Shown: in pieces, positions 18,844-27,553 of the stretch
Numbering within the stretch: the stretch's first letter is position 1
How the letters are laid out: every line of letters begins with the position of its first letter
Assembly: GCF_002706795.1 (NCBI RefSeq)
Contig: NZ_CP017705.1
Span: 2,050,001-2,114,000 of the forward strand
Direction: 5' to 3'
Source: Brevibacillus laterosporus DSM 25
Lineage (GTDB): Bacteria; Bacillota; Bacilli; Brevibacillales; Brevibacillaceae
DNA length: 64,000 nt
Translations under genes and position numbers: made by a program
The notes under the pieces: model-generated
The model's input: only the letters and a program-made list of their open reading frames with translations
Databases searched by the model: none
What the model was told of the DNA's origin: nothing

Positions 18844-19358
18844 GGAGTTCTCCTTACTAGTAGAATTTTCTAATTTAATTATATAATGCACCAATGTAAA
18901 AACGATACTTAATTTAAAAAAAGTGATGAATTTTGTCGAATAAAATAAAATAATGTCGATATTTATAATTTTTATCCAAATAGTAAAAATTATAACTATA
19001 TGATTTTACTTTACCCAAACAAAAATGAATCTCCTTTCTTAGGTATTTGTATACCCAGCCCTTCTCTTTTATTATCGAACTTTTTATAGTAAAAATTTAT
19101 TCTATCCAACAATTATGTAACTCTTGAGACTTACTATGTGCATATACATTTATAGCCTAATAGCTTTTTTGCTACTAGGCCTACGTGCTGTCATTTTTAT
19201 GGAGTGAGGTAGTAATTTCCATTCCCTCTTATACAAATATTCAATCTAAAACATCACACAAAAAATGGACAGGGAATTTTTCCTGTCCATTTTCTTACTT
19301 ATACGTATTTCAGTATTATTTTCCTTACCCCAACTATTTTCCTCGCAACCATCATTTC
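18844..19358. other. 515-bp gene-free, AT-rich interval with two hairpins
   Basis: I find no convincing gene here. It holds the unmapped promoter of the chemotaxis receptor, a hairpin GCCTA-TAGC/GCTA-TAGGC with a T6 loop at 19153-19181, and the anti-sigma terminator at 19263-19294. Confidence 0.6.
19263..19294 (-). terminator. Terminator of the sigma/anti-sigma operon
   Basis: Arms AAAATGGACAGG and CCTGTCCATTTT form a 12-bp stem with an 8-nt loop; in the minus sense more T residues follow. It lies 65 bp beyond the anti-sigma stop codon. Confidence 0.82.
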
Positions 19359-20858
19359 TCATTTATCTTCTTTTGGCATTGGCAATGGTACTCTCCAATC
19401 CAGGTCATAGCTCTTTTTTGCCAGTTCGGAAGTAAGGCTGATCTTTTGCGGAAGTTCTTTCATTTCATAACTTTGCAATTTCATTCGGATGTGGTTTCTG
19501 CCTTGTTCGTCCTTTCCTATCATTTTAAAATCTCCACCTGTATCCTTATATATTTTGCCCTTTTCATCTTTTATCGTCCATCCAAAGCGATTAATAATTT
19601 TATCTGTATCATCATCCACGAAAATCGTATCTGCTATATTAATATATGTTACATCCTTTGCATAAATATCTAGTGTAATAGTAGCATGCTTCTCATCCTT
19701 TGGAGATGCTTCATTTAAAGGTTCGTCAAAGGTTACTGACTTAATCTCAATCGTTTTGCCATCCTTATCTACTCTTACAGGTTTATCAGCAAGCTGCTTT
19801 GGCTCAAATGATATGTCCAGCTTATATGGTTCTGTTTTTACTAAGGAATCCAATACTAGTGTATATTGATGATCAGGAGACAGAGGAGCAAATCCATACT
19901 TCCGGATAGAATGACCGTATTCATCCACTGCCTTGCGTGGAATATCAAGCGCTCTGGTTAAATCTTTTACTTTCTCCCCCTTTTCATTTTCAACATGAAA
20001 ATTCAACTTATAATCATCATAGCGAACATAAGGGGCAGCTGAAGCTATTTTTCCTTTCACTTGTTTGCTTTCCTGTACTAATCTTTTCTTTGCCTCTTCC
20101 GTCCATTTCGTTTCATATTCGACACGCGCAGCAGTCGGTGAATACATAATGCTGTTCAAATTGATTTGCAGCCCCTGTGGTGTGGTATACGACCCATTCA
20201 TTGGTAGCACCTTTGAAGCCGTAATTGATTTTTCTAAATCAAAAGGAATCTTTAAGGACCAATTCCCCTTAACAGAGTCGATCTGATCTCCCTGGAACTG
20301 TAATAAAAGCTTCTGTTCTTTTGTTTCCCCTGGGTTTTTTAGAGTGAGATATCCATATTTCTCATCGTTACGACTCATCCCAAACATTCTAGTTTCTTTA
20401 ATTACATTCCCTTTCAAATCTGTTACCTCTACTTTACTTATATCAAGCTTATCCGGATGAATAAAGTTATTCTGCTGATCCTTGATCGAATATACGGCCA
20501 CAATTCTCATTGGGTCAGCCAATATCTCCTTTATTTCAAGAGTATATCCCTGATCCGTAACAGAGGCATTTACCTTCTGTGAAAAGCCCTCCTGTGCTGC
20601 ATATTGCAACTCTTTATCAGAACTGCCTTCAAATAACGATTTTACATAGGCAGCAAAGGTAGGTGATACATATGAACCGACCGATACCGTTAAAAGCAGA
20701 GCGCAGCTAATTGAGACTGGAAATACCAAAGTACCTAGTAGACGTGACCTTTTTCTTTTATAGGTTACCGCTTGGTCAGGCATCACAAAAGTAGGCTGAT
20801 CCAATTCTCCAGCTACCTTTTTTAGAGTTTGTGTAATCTGTTTGTCAAGATTAGTCAT
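19359..20858 (-). CDS. Anti-sigma factor with DUF4179/DUF5643-type extracellular domains
   Basis: A 499-residue protein with a short cytoplasmic N-terminus (about 1-35), one membrane helix (about 36-60) and a large extracellular beta-rich part in two domains, matching the DUF4179 plus DUF5643 layout of Firmicute anti-sigma proteins. Its start overlaps the end of the ECF sigma gene by 8 bp, so it is the cognate regulator. It should hold the sigma factor at the membrane until an envelope signal releases it. The signal is unknown. Confidence 0.85.
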   Translation of the reverse strand: MTNLDKQITQTLKKVAGELDQPTFVMPDQAVTYKRKRSRLLGTLVFPVSISCALLLTVSVGSYVSPTFAAYVKSLFEGSSDKELQYAAQEGFSQKVNASVTDQGYTLEIKEILADPMRIVAVYSIKDQQNNFIHPDKLDISKVEVTDLKGNVIKETRMFGMSRNDEKYGYLTLKNPGETKEQKLLLQFQGDQIDSVKGNWSLKIPFDLEKSITASKVLPMNGSYTTPQGLQINLNSIMYSPTAARVEYETKWTEEAKKRLVQESKQVKGKIASAAPYVRYDDYKLNFHVENEKGEKVKDLTRALDIPRKAVDEYGHSIRKYGFAPLSPDHQYTLVLDSLVKTEPYKLDISFEPKQLADKPVRVDKDGKTIEIKSVTFDEPLNEASPKDEKHATITLDIYAKDVTYINIADTIFVDDDTDKIINRFGWTIKDEKGKIYKDTGGDFKMIGKDEQGRNHIRMKLQSYEMKELPQKISLTSELAKKSYDLDWRVPLPMPKEDK

Positions 20859-21420
20859 GCATGATCACTCCCATCTCGTTAATTACCTGTGTTTCTTTTT
20901 CAGCTTGTATTTTTTCTGCGATTAGCTTTCTGGCCTTATGCAGCCTTGACTTTACCGTTCCCTCAAACACACCAAGGATTTTTGCAATTTCAGCTATACT
21001 AAACTCTTCGTAATAATAAAGAACAACTGCAGAGCGATGCTTCGGCGTCATCGTCTGGATCGCTCGCCAAATCTGTTGCTCTTTCTCCTTTTGAAGAATG
21101 CTCTCCAATGGGTTTTGGTCAGGATCAATGGAGTCTGCGTATTCCTCCGTTTTTTTCTTTCTACGCACCAGATTAAGTGCCCGATGTGTCACAATTTTCA
21201 TAAACCAAGCTCGAAACGATGTCCCTTTTCGTTCATCATATCGATAAAGTGATTGATACGCCTCCCACAGTGCTTCTTGAACGGCATCCTGAGCTAAATG
21301 GTAATCATGGACGATCAAAAAAGCGACTCGAAATGCCGTAGTTAAGTGAGGCTGAACAAGTGCTTCAAAACCAACTGACCCTCCTCCTCTAGCTATTGGA
21401 AAATGATGATTTTCCTCCAC
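20851..21420 (-). CDS. ECF-type RNA polymerase sigma factor
   Basis: A 189-residue sigma-70 family protein with region 2 (FRVAFLIVHDYHLAQDAVQE, then RAWFMKIVTHRALNLVRRKK) and region 4 (LYYYEEFSIAEIAKILGVFE, then GTVKSRLHKARK), and no regions 1 or 3, as expected of the extracytoplasmic-function class. The start is a GTG at 21420 set 8 nt after GAGGAGG. It is transcribed with its anti-sigma gene. A self-regulated promoter is likely but I could not identify a convincing one upstream. Confidence 0.92.
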   Translation of the reverse strand: MEENHHFPIARGGGSVGFEALVQPHLTTAFRVAFLIVHDYHLAQDAVQEALWEAYQSLYRYDERKGTSFRAWFMKIVTHRALNLVRRKKKTEEYADSIDPDQNPLESILQKEKEQQIWRAIQTMTPKHRSAVVLYYYEEFSIAEIAKILGVFEGTVKSRLHKARKLIAEKIQAEKETQVINEMGVIMHD

Positions 21421-21731
21421 GTAAAAAACCTCCTCGTTTTCCCTTTCACTCCTTATTCACCAGTTCTCGTACTTTGGTTCATCGGAAGAGAAAAAAATTT
21501 TTTCCCTCACTTGGTAAACCAGTACTTGGGCCATTGATGCAATCTATGTATTCTTTTCTAATGAAGTAATTGATGATTCGGACACTTAGGCAAATCGTCA
21601 TAGTTCTGAGATTTCCGTTATAGCCGTTGTTTCGTCAGAAAACAAGCGCTTTACTTGAAAAAATCTTTGGTTACTATTGCTTCACTATAAACACTACTCA
21701 AAAAATAACCTTTGTCAGAAACGTTACCAAC
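21421..21731. other. Gene-free upstream region of the ECF sigma operon
   Basis: About 310 bp without a supportable gene. It must contain the promoter of the sigma operon. I see no clear ECF-type or sigma-A boxes apart from an isolated GAACC near 21480 on the minus strand. Confidence 0.5.
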
Positions 21732-21779
21732 AAAAAGAAGCGTCAAAGGAACGAGGTTGTTCTTTGGCGCTTCTTTTTT
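21732..21779. terminator. Terminator downstream of the HAD phosphatase
   Basis: Arms AAAAAGAAGCG-CAAAG and CTTTG-CGCTTCTTTTT form a long stem with T runs on both sides. It ends the HAD gene on the minus strand and may work in both directions. Confidence 0.85.
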
Positions 21780-21808
21780 ATAAGCATGAAAATGATTCAT
21801 ACCGTTTT

Positions 21809-22633
21809 CTATGCTTGTAACATTTTATTTAGAATAAAGGTTTCAACAACCTTTGCCACACCATGATTCATATTTGTATCTGTCACATAATTAGCTGCTT
21901 CCTTAATGTCATCTGGTGCATTGCCCATGGCGACACCAAGCCCTGCAAAGGTAATCATAGCAAGATCATTATAGCTATCACCGATCGCAATAACCTCTGC
22001 TTGTTCAATCCCTAATTTATTAATAAGCTGATGTAGGCTGGTTCCTTTATCTACACCCGCTTCTGTGAACTCCAAAAAAAACGGCTTCGACCGCATCACA
22101 CTCAATTGACCCTCTAGCTGTTTTTGCAGTTTCTTTTCCACAATTGCTAGTTTAGTAGGATCGTCTACCATTAGTACTTTTACTACTGGTCGTGTAATCG
22201 CTTGGGTAAAGCTTTCTACCTCTTTAATATTCATTCCCGTAATTTCAGATTCTTTTTTGGTATAAGCAGTAACAGTTTCAGCTACGATATCATCCCCGTC
22301 ATATGAGAGAATCCCAACTTGTTCTTTTTTACTGATATCGTATAGCTCATGTACAGTTTCTACTGGTAGGGTGCTACTAAATAATTCTTCTTTTGTTTTC
22401 CAATTTATAATTTTTGCACCATTGAAGGATAAAATAAAGCTACCGTATTTTTCTAGCTCCAATTCTTCAGCAATATGCGTCATTGCATAAGTGGGACGAC
22501 CAGATGCGAGAACTACTTTTACTCCAGCTTCTTGTGCCTTCATTAGTGCACTTTTTGTACGTGTTGAAATGGTGTGATCATCTTGAAGCAATGTATCGTC
22601 TAAATCGAGGACAATCATTCTATAATTTTGCAT
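21809..22633 (-). CDS. Cof-type HAD-superfamily phosphatase
   Basis: A 274-residue member of the Cof/YkrA-like sugar or nucleotide phosphatases. Motif I is VLDLDDTLL with both catalytic aspartates, motif II is the Ser of VVLASGRP, and motifs III/IV are the Lys of DKGTS and IGDSYNDLAMI. The large C2-type cap domain lies in between. I chose the ATG at 22633, which is 7 nt after GGATGG, over the one at 22648 lying inside that sequence. The physiological substrate cannot be predicted. It is a single-gene unit. Confidence 0.9.
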   Translation of the reverse strand: MQNYRMIVLDLDDTLLQDDHTISTRTKSALMKAQEAGVKVVLASGRPTYAMTHIAEELELEKYGSFILSFNGAKIINWKTKEELFSSTLPVETVHELYDISKKEQVGILSYDGDDIVAETVTAYTKKESEITGMNIKEVESFTQAITRPVVKVLMVDDPTKLAIVEKKLQKQLEGQLSVMRSKPFFLEFTEAGVDKGTSLHQLINKLGIEQAEVIAIGDSYNDLAMITFAGLGVAMGNAPDDIKEAANYVTDTNMNHGVAKVVETFILNKMLQA

Positions 22634-22763
22634 GACAAAACCATCCAATCTAATCTAGTTGTATAAATCACTATAATCATATCATCGATATTGTAATTTA
22701 TGTGTAAAAAAAGTTAGATGGATGACTTTGGTTTCATAGACCACCAATATTTTTTCATAAAAA

Positions 22764-22785
22764 AGAACGCTCCTAGGAGCGTTCT
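22764..22785 (-). terminator. Terminator of the receptor/pheromone operon
   Basis: AGAACGCTCCT and AGGAGCGTTCT form a perfect 11-bp stem with no extra loop bases; TTTT follows on the minus strand. It lies 13 bp beyond the prepeptide stop codon. Confidence 0.8.
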
Positions 22786-22797
22786 AAAAAAATGAAA

Positions 22798-22932
22798 TTA
22801 GAATCCTGGATCATATACATACTGAATAACATGGGGTTTACTAGCTTCTGCGACATGAGAGAAAGAATCAATAGAACCTATAGAAATTACCATTGCTAAA
22901 GTCATGAAGATCGTTATAATTGCCTTTTTCAT
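22798..22932 (-). CDS. 44-residue exported signalling prepeptide (Phr/NprX-like)
   Basis: The gene begins at the ATG complementary to 22930-22932, 8 nt after AGGAGG, and follows the HTH-TPR receptor gene by 16 bp. The product has a Lys-Lys start, a hydrophobic core (IITIFMTLAMVISIG), a likely signal-peptidase region around VAEA, and the C-terminal tail SKPHVIQYVYDPGF. Small exported prepeptides just downstream of RRNPP-type receptors are matured by proteases, re-imported by Opp, and bind the receptor. The SKP stretch resembles the active NprX heptapeptide SKPDIVG of the Bacillus cereus group. The mature form here is unknown; the link rests on context and architecture. Confidence 0.82.
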   Translation of the reverse strand: MKKAIITIFMTLAMVISIGSIDSFSHVAEASKPHVIQYVYDPGF

Positions 22933-22948
22933 CTCAATCCCTCCTACG

Positions 22949-24244
22949 CTAATTAATATCTTTATTCTGTATAATCCTATTATATACGTCTTGAAGCTTC
23001 TGCACCATTTGTAAATCTATAGATTTATTGATAGAGAAATAAAAAGAGAGAATACTTTTCATACATTCATTAATTTCTTGATAAGCATTTATTTTTCCGT
23101 ATATTTCCATACTTGCAAGATAACTATCCAATCCTTCTTCATATGATTTGATTACAATTTGATAGTTTCCTTTATATTGATAATATAATCCCATTGAATA
23201 ATATTTATAAGGTGTTTTCGATTCAACCTTCAAAAAATTATCTTCTTGGGCAATTAATTCTGCAATGGAATCAAACTTTTCCATTTGCAAATATAATTCA
23301 ATTAGCTCATTTACTGCATGAATTCTTGAATCCTCACTCGTATTTTGTAAGCAATCTAGTAATAATGGAATGGCTACTTCATAGTCCTTCTTCTTTGCCT
23401 TTACGATTGCACCAGTTAACATTGCTGATTCATGGACAAAATGGAAATTAAAAGTTTTATAGATAGAAAGATGCTTTTCTACTTCCTCATAATTACCTGA
23501 TAATAGGAGGGCATTAATCATAGCTAGGTAGGCTCTAACTTTTAACTCGTTTATTGTGTGATCTCGTAAAAGCCCCATTTTTGTTAATTCAATACATTGC
23601 TGATATTTTTTGATCGCAAATGCATGAAGACCCATTCTAAAATAGAAAGTGATTTTTTCTTCCTCAGACAAAAAATCTGCATAATGACTGATTTCTTCTC
23701 CAATTTTAAATGACTCCTCTAAATTCTTGAAATCTTGTCTCTCTATTAGGTATTTTTGTAAGGACGGTTTGGCTATATAATTTGGTATTCCATGTACTCT
23801 AGCATACTTAATGATAGCGCTATATAGAATAAGTCTAATCTCATCGCTAGTAATGCTATTGCATAGATCATAAAGACGCTCTAAAGCTGTATATGTATCT
23901 TCTTGGGGATTTTCAAGAATTTTTTGAGCAACCTTACTAATTAACGTTGTATTAGATAGTTCAATCATCTCTAAAAGAAGCTCATATAAAATTTCCACGC
24001 GTTGCTGTATTTCTATATAATTCTCGATAATCTCTTCATATGGCAATACTAATACAGTTGTAATTGCCTTTATGGTTCGTAGCTCTGGTCTCTTGGTTTC
24101 ACATGATTCGATTTTGGAGAGCACGCCCTTACTGACACCTGATAGCCTTCCCAATTCTGATAAACTCAAATTTGCTTGTTGTCTTTTATTTTTTATTAAT
24201 TCACCTAGAGAGGAGTAAAGTACTGCTCCATTTCCTTCCATCAT
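22949..24244 (-). CDS. RRNPP-type peptide-responsive regulator (HTH-XRE plus TPR)
   Basis: A 431-residue protein with an N-terminal XRE helix-turn-helix (about 12-65, with LSLSELGRLSGVSKGVLSKI) followed by about nine helical TPR-like repeats. This is the design of PlcR, NprR and related quorum-sensing regulators that bind a short re-imported peptide. The prepeptide gene directly downstream supports this. Two ATG codons lie in tandem at the start, after AAGGTGG. Its targets are unknown; in relatives they include proteases, sporulation and virulence genes. Related HTH-TPR proteins without a peptide exist, so the pairing is the key evidence. Confidence 0.85.
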   Translation of the reverse strand: MMEGNGAVLYSSLGELIKNKRQQANLSLSELGRLSGVSKGVLSKIESCETKRPELRTIKAITTVLVLPYEEIIENYIEIQQRVEILYELLLEMIELSNTTLISKVAQKILENPQEDTYTALERLYDLCNSITSDEIRLILYSAIIKYARVHGIPNYIAKPSLQKYLIERQDFKNLEESFKIGEEISHYADFLSEEEKITFYFRMGLHAFAIKKYQQCIELTKMGLLRDHTINELKVRAYLAMINALLLSGNYEEVEKHLSIYKTFNFHFVHESAMLTGAIVKAKKKDYEVAIPLLLDCLQNTSEDSRIHAVNELIELYLQMEKFDSIAELIAQEDNFLKVESKTPYKYYSMGLYYQYKGNYQIVIKSYEEGLDSYLASMEIYGKINAYQEINECMKSILSFYFSINKSIDLQMVQKLQDVYNRIIQNKDIN

Positions 24245-24441
24245 ATTCCCACCTTAGGACATAATTTCTCAGGACAATATTCGCCAATGGTATCCTCTTC
24301 CATTCAATTACTCCTCTATAATTCTAGTTTAATTGTATATTATTGTAAATATAAATAAAGATTAGTAGTGAAATTATTGTTAAATAAGTAATTTATTAAT
24401 GAAAATTAAAGGAAAATCACCCTTTATTTAGTTATTTACCT

Positions 24442-25160
24442 TTATCTTGCTTCTGCTAATGCTTGTTTTAATCGGGAGTAATGGATTTGGAAAGGTTTAC
24501 GATGGCCTTCTTTACGAATAATACCTTCTGCTGTGAAATCTTGTAATAATCCCGTCACTGTCTCACGAATACTGCCCATCATTGTTGCTAATTCTTGATG
24601 CGTAACAGCTATATCAAGCTGAATCCAGCCTTCTTCATGATACAAGCTCTCTTCCATAGATATTTTAACTCCGAATTTATCCGATAGTTTATGTAATAAA
24701 AATAGAAGCCGTTTTCGAACACTTCCATATGCCATGTATTCAAGTAGCTCCTCTACCTCCTGTAAACGTTTAGACAGAATTTCAATAAACTTAACGCAAT
24801 ATCAGGCTTCTTTTGCAGAAATTTTTCGAACTCAGTTTTATCGATCGTACAGATCAGAGAATCCTCCCATGTCTGTGCATACAGATTTTCAGACCCTGTT
24901 GTAAACGTACCAACCTCCCCGAATATATGCCCAACACCTAATACATCAAGAGTCAGCTCACTTCCTTCTGACGTTATCTGATATAAGCGAACCTTTCCCG
25001 ATTTGATTAGATATAAGAATTTTTGAGTGTGATGTGGAGCTGTAATCAGCGTTCCTTTTTTCATAATCGTAATCGGCGCAACAGGTTCAATTTTTTCTAA
25101 TTCCTCTACCTCAAGCTCACTAAATAATTGTATTCTTGATAAATATTTTATCTTTTCCAT
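24442..25160 (-). pseudogene. Crp/Fnr-family regulator, split by a single-base frameshift
   Basis: The N-terminal part (25160-24753) is a cyclic-nucleotide-binding-like domain with GHIFGEVGTF. The C-terminal part (24735-24442) is the winged HTH with QELATMMGSIRETVTGLL. They join perfectly if one A is added in the AAA run near 24784: the frame then reads SLLKILSKRLQEVEELLEYM, the usual dimerisation helix of the family. As it stands the first product stops after CLNVYRR. So this is either a real loss of function, a phase-variable homopolymer, or a sequencing error. It is divergent from the DoxX gene, whose promoter has a Crp-like palindrome; it is the best candidate to bind there if functional. 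Confidence 0.8.
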
Positions 25161-25182
25161 ACAACCACCCCATAATTTGTAA

Positions 25183-25233
25183 ATGTAGTCTACACTACAT
25201 CTTTTTAATCAAAACCCGGGTATACTCTCCTAC
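25183..25233 (+). promoter_or_regulatory. DoxX promoter with a Crp/Fnr-type palindrome at about -41.5
   Basis: The inverted repeat ATGTAG-TCTACA-CTACAT (25183-25200) has the 5-6-5 spacing of Crp/Fnr sites (TGTAG-N6-CTACA). A -10 box TATACT lies at 25221-25226, giving a start near 25233 and placing the centre of the palindrome about 41.5 bp upstream, the classic class II activator position. There is no good -35 box, as expected for an activated promoter. Confidence 0.6.
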
Positions 25234-25273
25234 AATGACATCTCATCTTATCTTATCAGAGGAGGGCACCATC

Positions 25274-25615
25274 ATGCATTTCACTATTTTACTTTTCCAA
25301 ATTGTATGTATTGGTTTGTTTTCCATTTCAATTTTCAACAAATTTTCAAGTTCAAAAACAATGGTTCAGCATTGGAATGACTATGGTTATCCAATGTGGC
25401 TCATGTACGTCACAGCCACTTGCGAATTAATCGGTTTCATTGGAGTAATCGCCTCCTTTTGGATACCTGCTGCTTTGAAGTTTTCGGCTTCTATTTTTAT
25501 TGTGATTATGATTGCCGCCTTGTACGCCCATATCATTAGGGCGAAGCATAAGCCAATCACGTCACTTCGAGCTGTTATTGTACTTATCTTATGTATCTTA
25601 GTGGTTTCCGGGTAA
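25274..25615 (+). CDS. DoxX-like small membrane protein
   Basis: A 113-residue protein with four predicted membrane helices and the DoxX-family pattern (FNKFSSSKTMVQHWNDYGYP, then a helix with CELIGFIGVIAS). I chose the ATG at 25274 preceded by GAGGAGG, not the longer upstream frame. DoxX-like proteins have been tied to redox and thiol stress in other bacteria; the biochemical role is unclear. It is transcribed divergently from the frameshifted Crp/Fnr gene and carries a Crp-type operator in its promoter. Confidence 0.85.
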   Translation: MHFTILLFQIVCIGLFSISIFNKFSSSKTMVQHWNDYGYPMWLMYVTATCELIGFIGVIASFWIPAALKFSASIFIVIMIAALYAHIIRAKHKPITSLRAVIVLILCILVVSG

Positions 25616-25704
25616 AAAATTAGCTTTACTTAACGTATTGCAATGAAAAATTGAAGGTTAAACACATTTTTCGTCACATCCATTTTTCATATATCTGCTA
25701 ATCC

Positions 25705-25764
25705 TGTTATAATCTCTATTAATAAACAGTAAAGCGAAAGTCAGAGGGTTCCGACTTTCGCTTT
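25705..25764 (+). promoter_or_regulatory. Promoter and leader hairpin of the second Crp/Fnr gene
   Basis: An extended -10 box TGTTATAAT lies at 25705-25713 with no strong -35 box. The transcript would then start with a perfect 12-bp hairpin, AAAGCGAAAGTC/GACTTTCGCTTT (25731-25764), 8 bp before the Shine-Dalgarno sequence. The hairpin could be a leader regulatory element or simply the terminator of the DoxX gene. Confidence 0.5.
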
Positions 25765-25782
25765 ATTCTTATGGAGGTTACT

Positions 25783-26295
25783 ATGAGATTACATAGGGGT
25801 GAAACTCTGTTTCGCCAAGGAGAAACGGGCCCGCTGTACCATCTGAAAAGCGGCCTACTGAAAATTATTAGAATTCACGAGGATGGAACGACGACTCTGG
25901 TTAATATCATCGTGCCTAATGAAATCATCCCACACCATTCTCTCATTAGTCCGAATCCCTATTTTGGAACCGCTGTCGCACTTGTAACTTGTGAGATCGA
26001 GGTTCTCAATGCACGGGAGTGGTATCAGGAGCTGCAAAACAATCCAGACAGATGCCGGACGATTGCCTTACAGCTTCAGGAAAAGCTCCGCATGATGCAG
26101 CATCGGATCGATCAATTAACGGAAGTATCGGCCGCAGATAAGTTACGAAAGCTTCAAGCCTGGTTTGAATTCTATATTGCTCCCACCACTTTGACGGATG
26201 TGCTAACACAGGATGAAATCGGGCAATTTATCGGACTTCGCCGTGAGACTGTAAATAGATTGTTACGAGCTCAATCTACCTCTAAACCCGATTGA
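25783..26295 (+). CDS. Crp/Fnr-family transcription regulator
   Basis: A 170-residue, rather short member with an N-terminal cupin sensor domain (starting MRLHRGETLFRQGETGPLYH) and a C-terminal HTH with LTQDEIGQFIGLRRETVNRLL. I chose the ATG at 25783, 5 nt after GGAGG, rather than the upstream ATG that contains it. The two cysteines do not form an iron-sulphur cluster pattern, so it is not a classical Fnr. It converges on hmp, whose promoter has a TGTGA-N6-TCACT site, and a matching site lies before hcp; it is a candidate controller of both nitrosative-stress genes. Confidence 0.85.
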   Translation: MRLHRGETLFRQGETGPLYHLKSGLLKIIRIHEDGTTTLVNIIVPNEIIPHHSLISPNPYFGTAVALVTCEIEVLNAREWYQELQNNPDRCRTIALQLQEKLRMMQHRIDQLTEVSAADKLRKLQAWFEFYIAPTTLTDVLTQDEIGQFIGLRRETVNRLLRAQSTSKPD

Positions 26296-26300
26296 TAGTC

Positions 26301-27515
26301 CTACAAGCTATCAGCAGGGCCAAAAAACTCAAAATGAATGTCTTCTTCAGCAATTTGGTATTCCTTCAGTGTCTGGTTCAAAGCCTTCATGAAGGGGGTC
26401 GGACCACAGAAATAGAAGCTGGCATCTTTAGATGGAACCATTTGCTCTAATGTAGATAGATCTACATAGCCTTCTTTATGAAAAGCCTTTGTTGCTCTGT
26501 CAAGGTCAGTCGGATTGTCATAACACCAATGAACAGATAATTGCGAGTGCTGGCGAGCAAGTTCCTCCACATGTTCTCTCATTGCGTGAACCTGCCCGTT
26601 TTGAGCCGCATGAATGAAGGTTACTTGGCGGTTAGGATTCGTCTCTACAAGTGTGTTAAGCATACTAACTAAAGGCGTTAATCCAACCCCTCCACTTATG
26701 AGGACGACAGGACGATCGTCTTTTTGATCCAAAACAAAATCCCCTGCCGGTGCCGAAAGCAATAACACATCCCCTTGCTCGACCTGTTCATGTAGATAGA
26801 CAGATACCTTACCGGCAGGCTGATCCTGCTTGCCATCCTCTCTTTTAACAGAGATTCGATAATAAGGCTTTCCTGGAGCATCAGATAAGCTATATTGACG
26901 AATATGGGTGTTCTCTTCACCAGGAATGTCCACTTTCACACTAACGTACTGGCCTGGTTCAAATAAAGCGATCGCTTCTCCATCCTGAGGAACAAGATAA
27001 AAGGAAGTAATGACGTCGCTCTCTTTTACCTTTCTGTCCACTTTAAATGCTCTAAATCCTTCCCAGCCACCTTGTTGTTGCTCTGCTTGCTTATAGAATT
27101 CAGCTTCTACACCGATAAAAGCATCTGCAATTACACCATAAGCCTCTGCCCATGCTTGCAAAATCTCGTCTGTAGCCAGATCGCCGAGTACATCCTTAAT
27201 CGCAGCAAGCAGATTTTCTCCAACAATTGGGTAGTGCTCTGCTTTAATTCCAAGACTACGATGCTTATGACCAATCTGCTTTACAACAGGAATAATCGTT
27301 TCTAATTTGTCTATATATTGGGCCGCAGCATACACTGCATTGGCTAATGCAGTCTGTTGTCTCCCTTGCTTCTGATTGGCATGATTGAAAATGTTTAACA
27401 GCTCTGGATGTTTTGTAAACAATAATTGATAAAATCGTTTTGTAATATCGATTCCGTGTTTTTCTAATACGGGTACCGTAGATTTAATGATTTTAATCGT
27501 TTTTTCACTTAGCAT
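26301..27515 (-). CDS. hmp: Flavohaemoglobin (nitric oxide dioxygenase)
   Basis: A 404-residue protein converting NO and O2 to nitrate with NAD(P)H. The globin domain (1-140) has Tyr29, Gln53 and the proximal His85 in HKHRSLG; the FAD domain has RQYSLSD and the NAD domain GGVGLTPL and FCGPTPFM. I chose the ATG at 27515, which has GAGG at good distance and matches the usual start MLxxKTI, over the one 6 bp upstream. Its promoter has a Crp/Fnr-type site. Stop codons of this gene and the Crp/Fnr gene are only 5 bp apart on opposite strands. Confidence 0.96.
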   Translation of the reverse strand: MLSEKTIKIIKSTVPVLEKHGIDITKRFYQLLFTKHPELLNIFNHANQKQGRQQTALANAVYAAAQYIDKLETIIPVVKQIGHKHRSLGIKAEHYPIVGENLLAAIKDVLGDLATDEILQAWAEAYGVIADAFIGVEAEFYKQAEQQQGGWEGFRAFKVDRKVKESDVITSFYLVPQDGEAIALFEPGQYVSVKVDIPGEENTHIRQYSLSDAPGKPYYRISVKREDGKQDQPAGKVSVYLHEQVEQGDVLLLSAPAGDFVLDQKDDRPVVLISGGVGLTPLVSMLNTLVETNPNRQVTFIHAAQNGQVHAMREHVEELARQHSQLSVHWCYDNPTDLDRATKAFHKEGYVDLSTLEQMVPSKDASFYFCGPTPFMKALNQTLKEYQIAEEDIHFEFFGPADSL

Positions 27516-27553
27516 CTTCATTACCTCACTTTCGTTTTGCGTGGTATGACCTC

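Noticed and set aside
24736-24790. Programmed frameshift in the Crp/Fnr gene
   Set aside because: No slippery heptamer with a downstream structure is apparent; the simplest explanation is a single-base loss in an A run.
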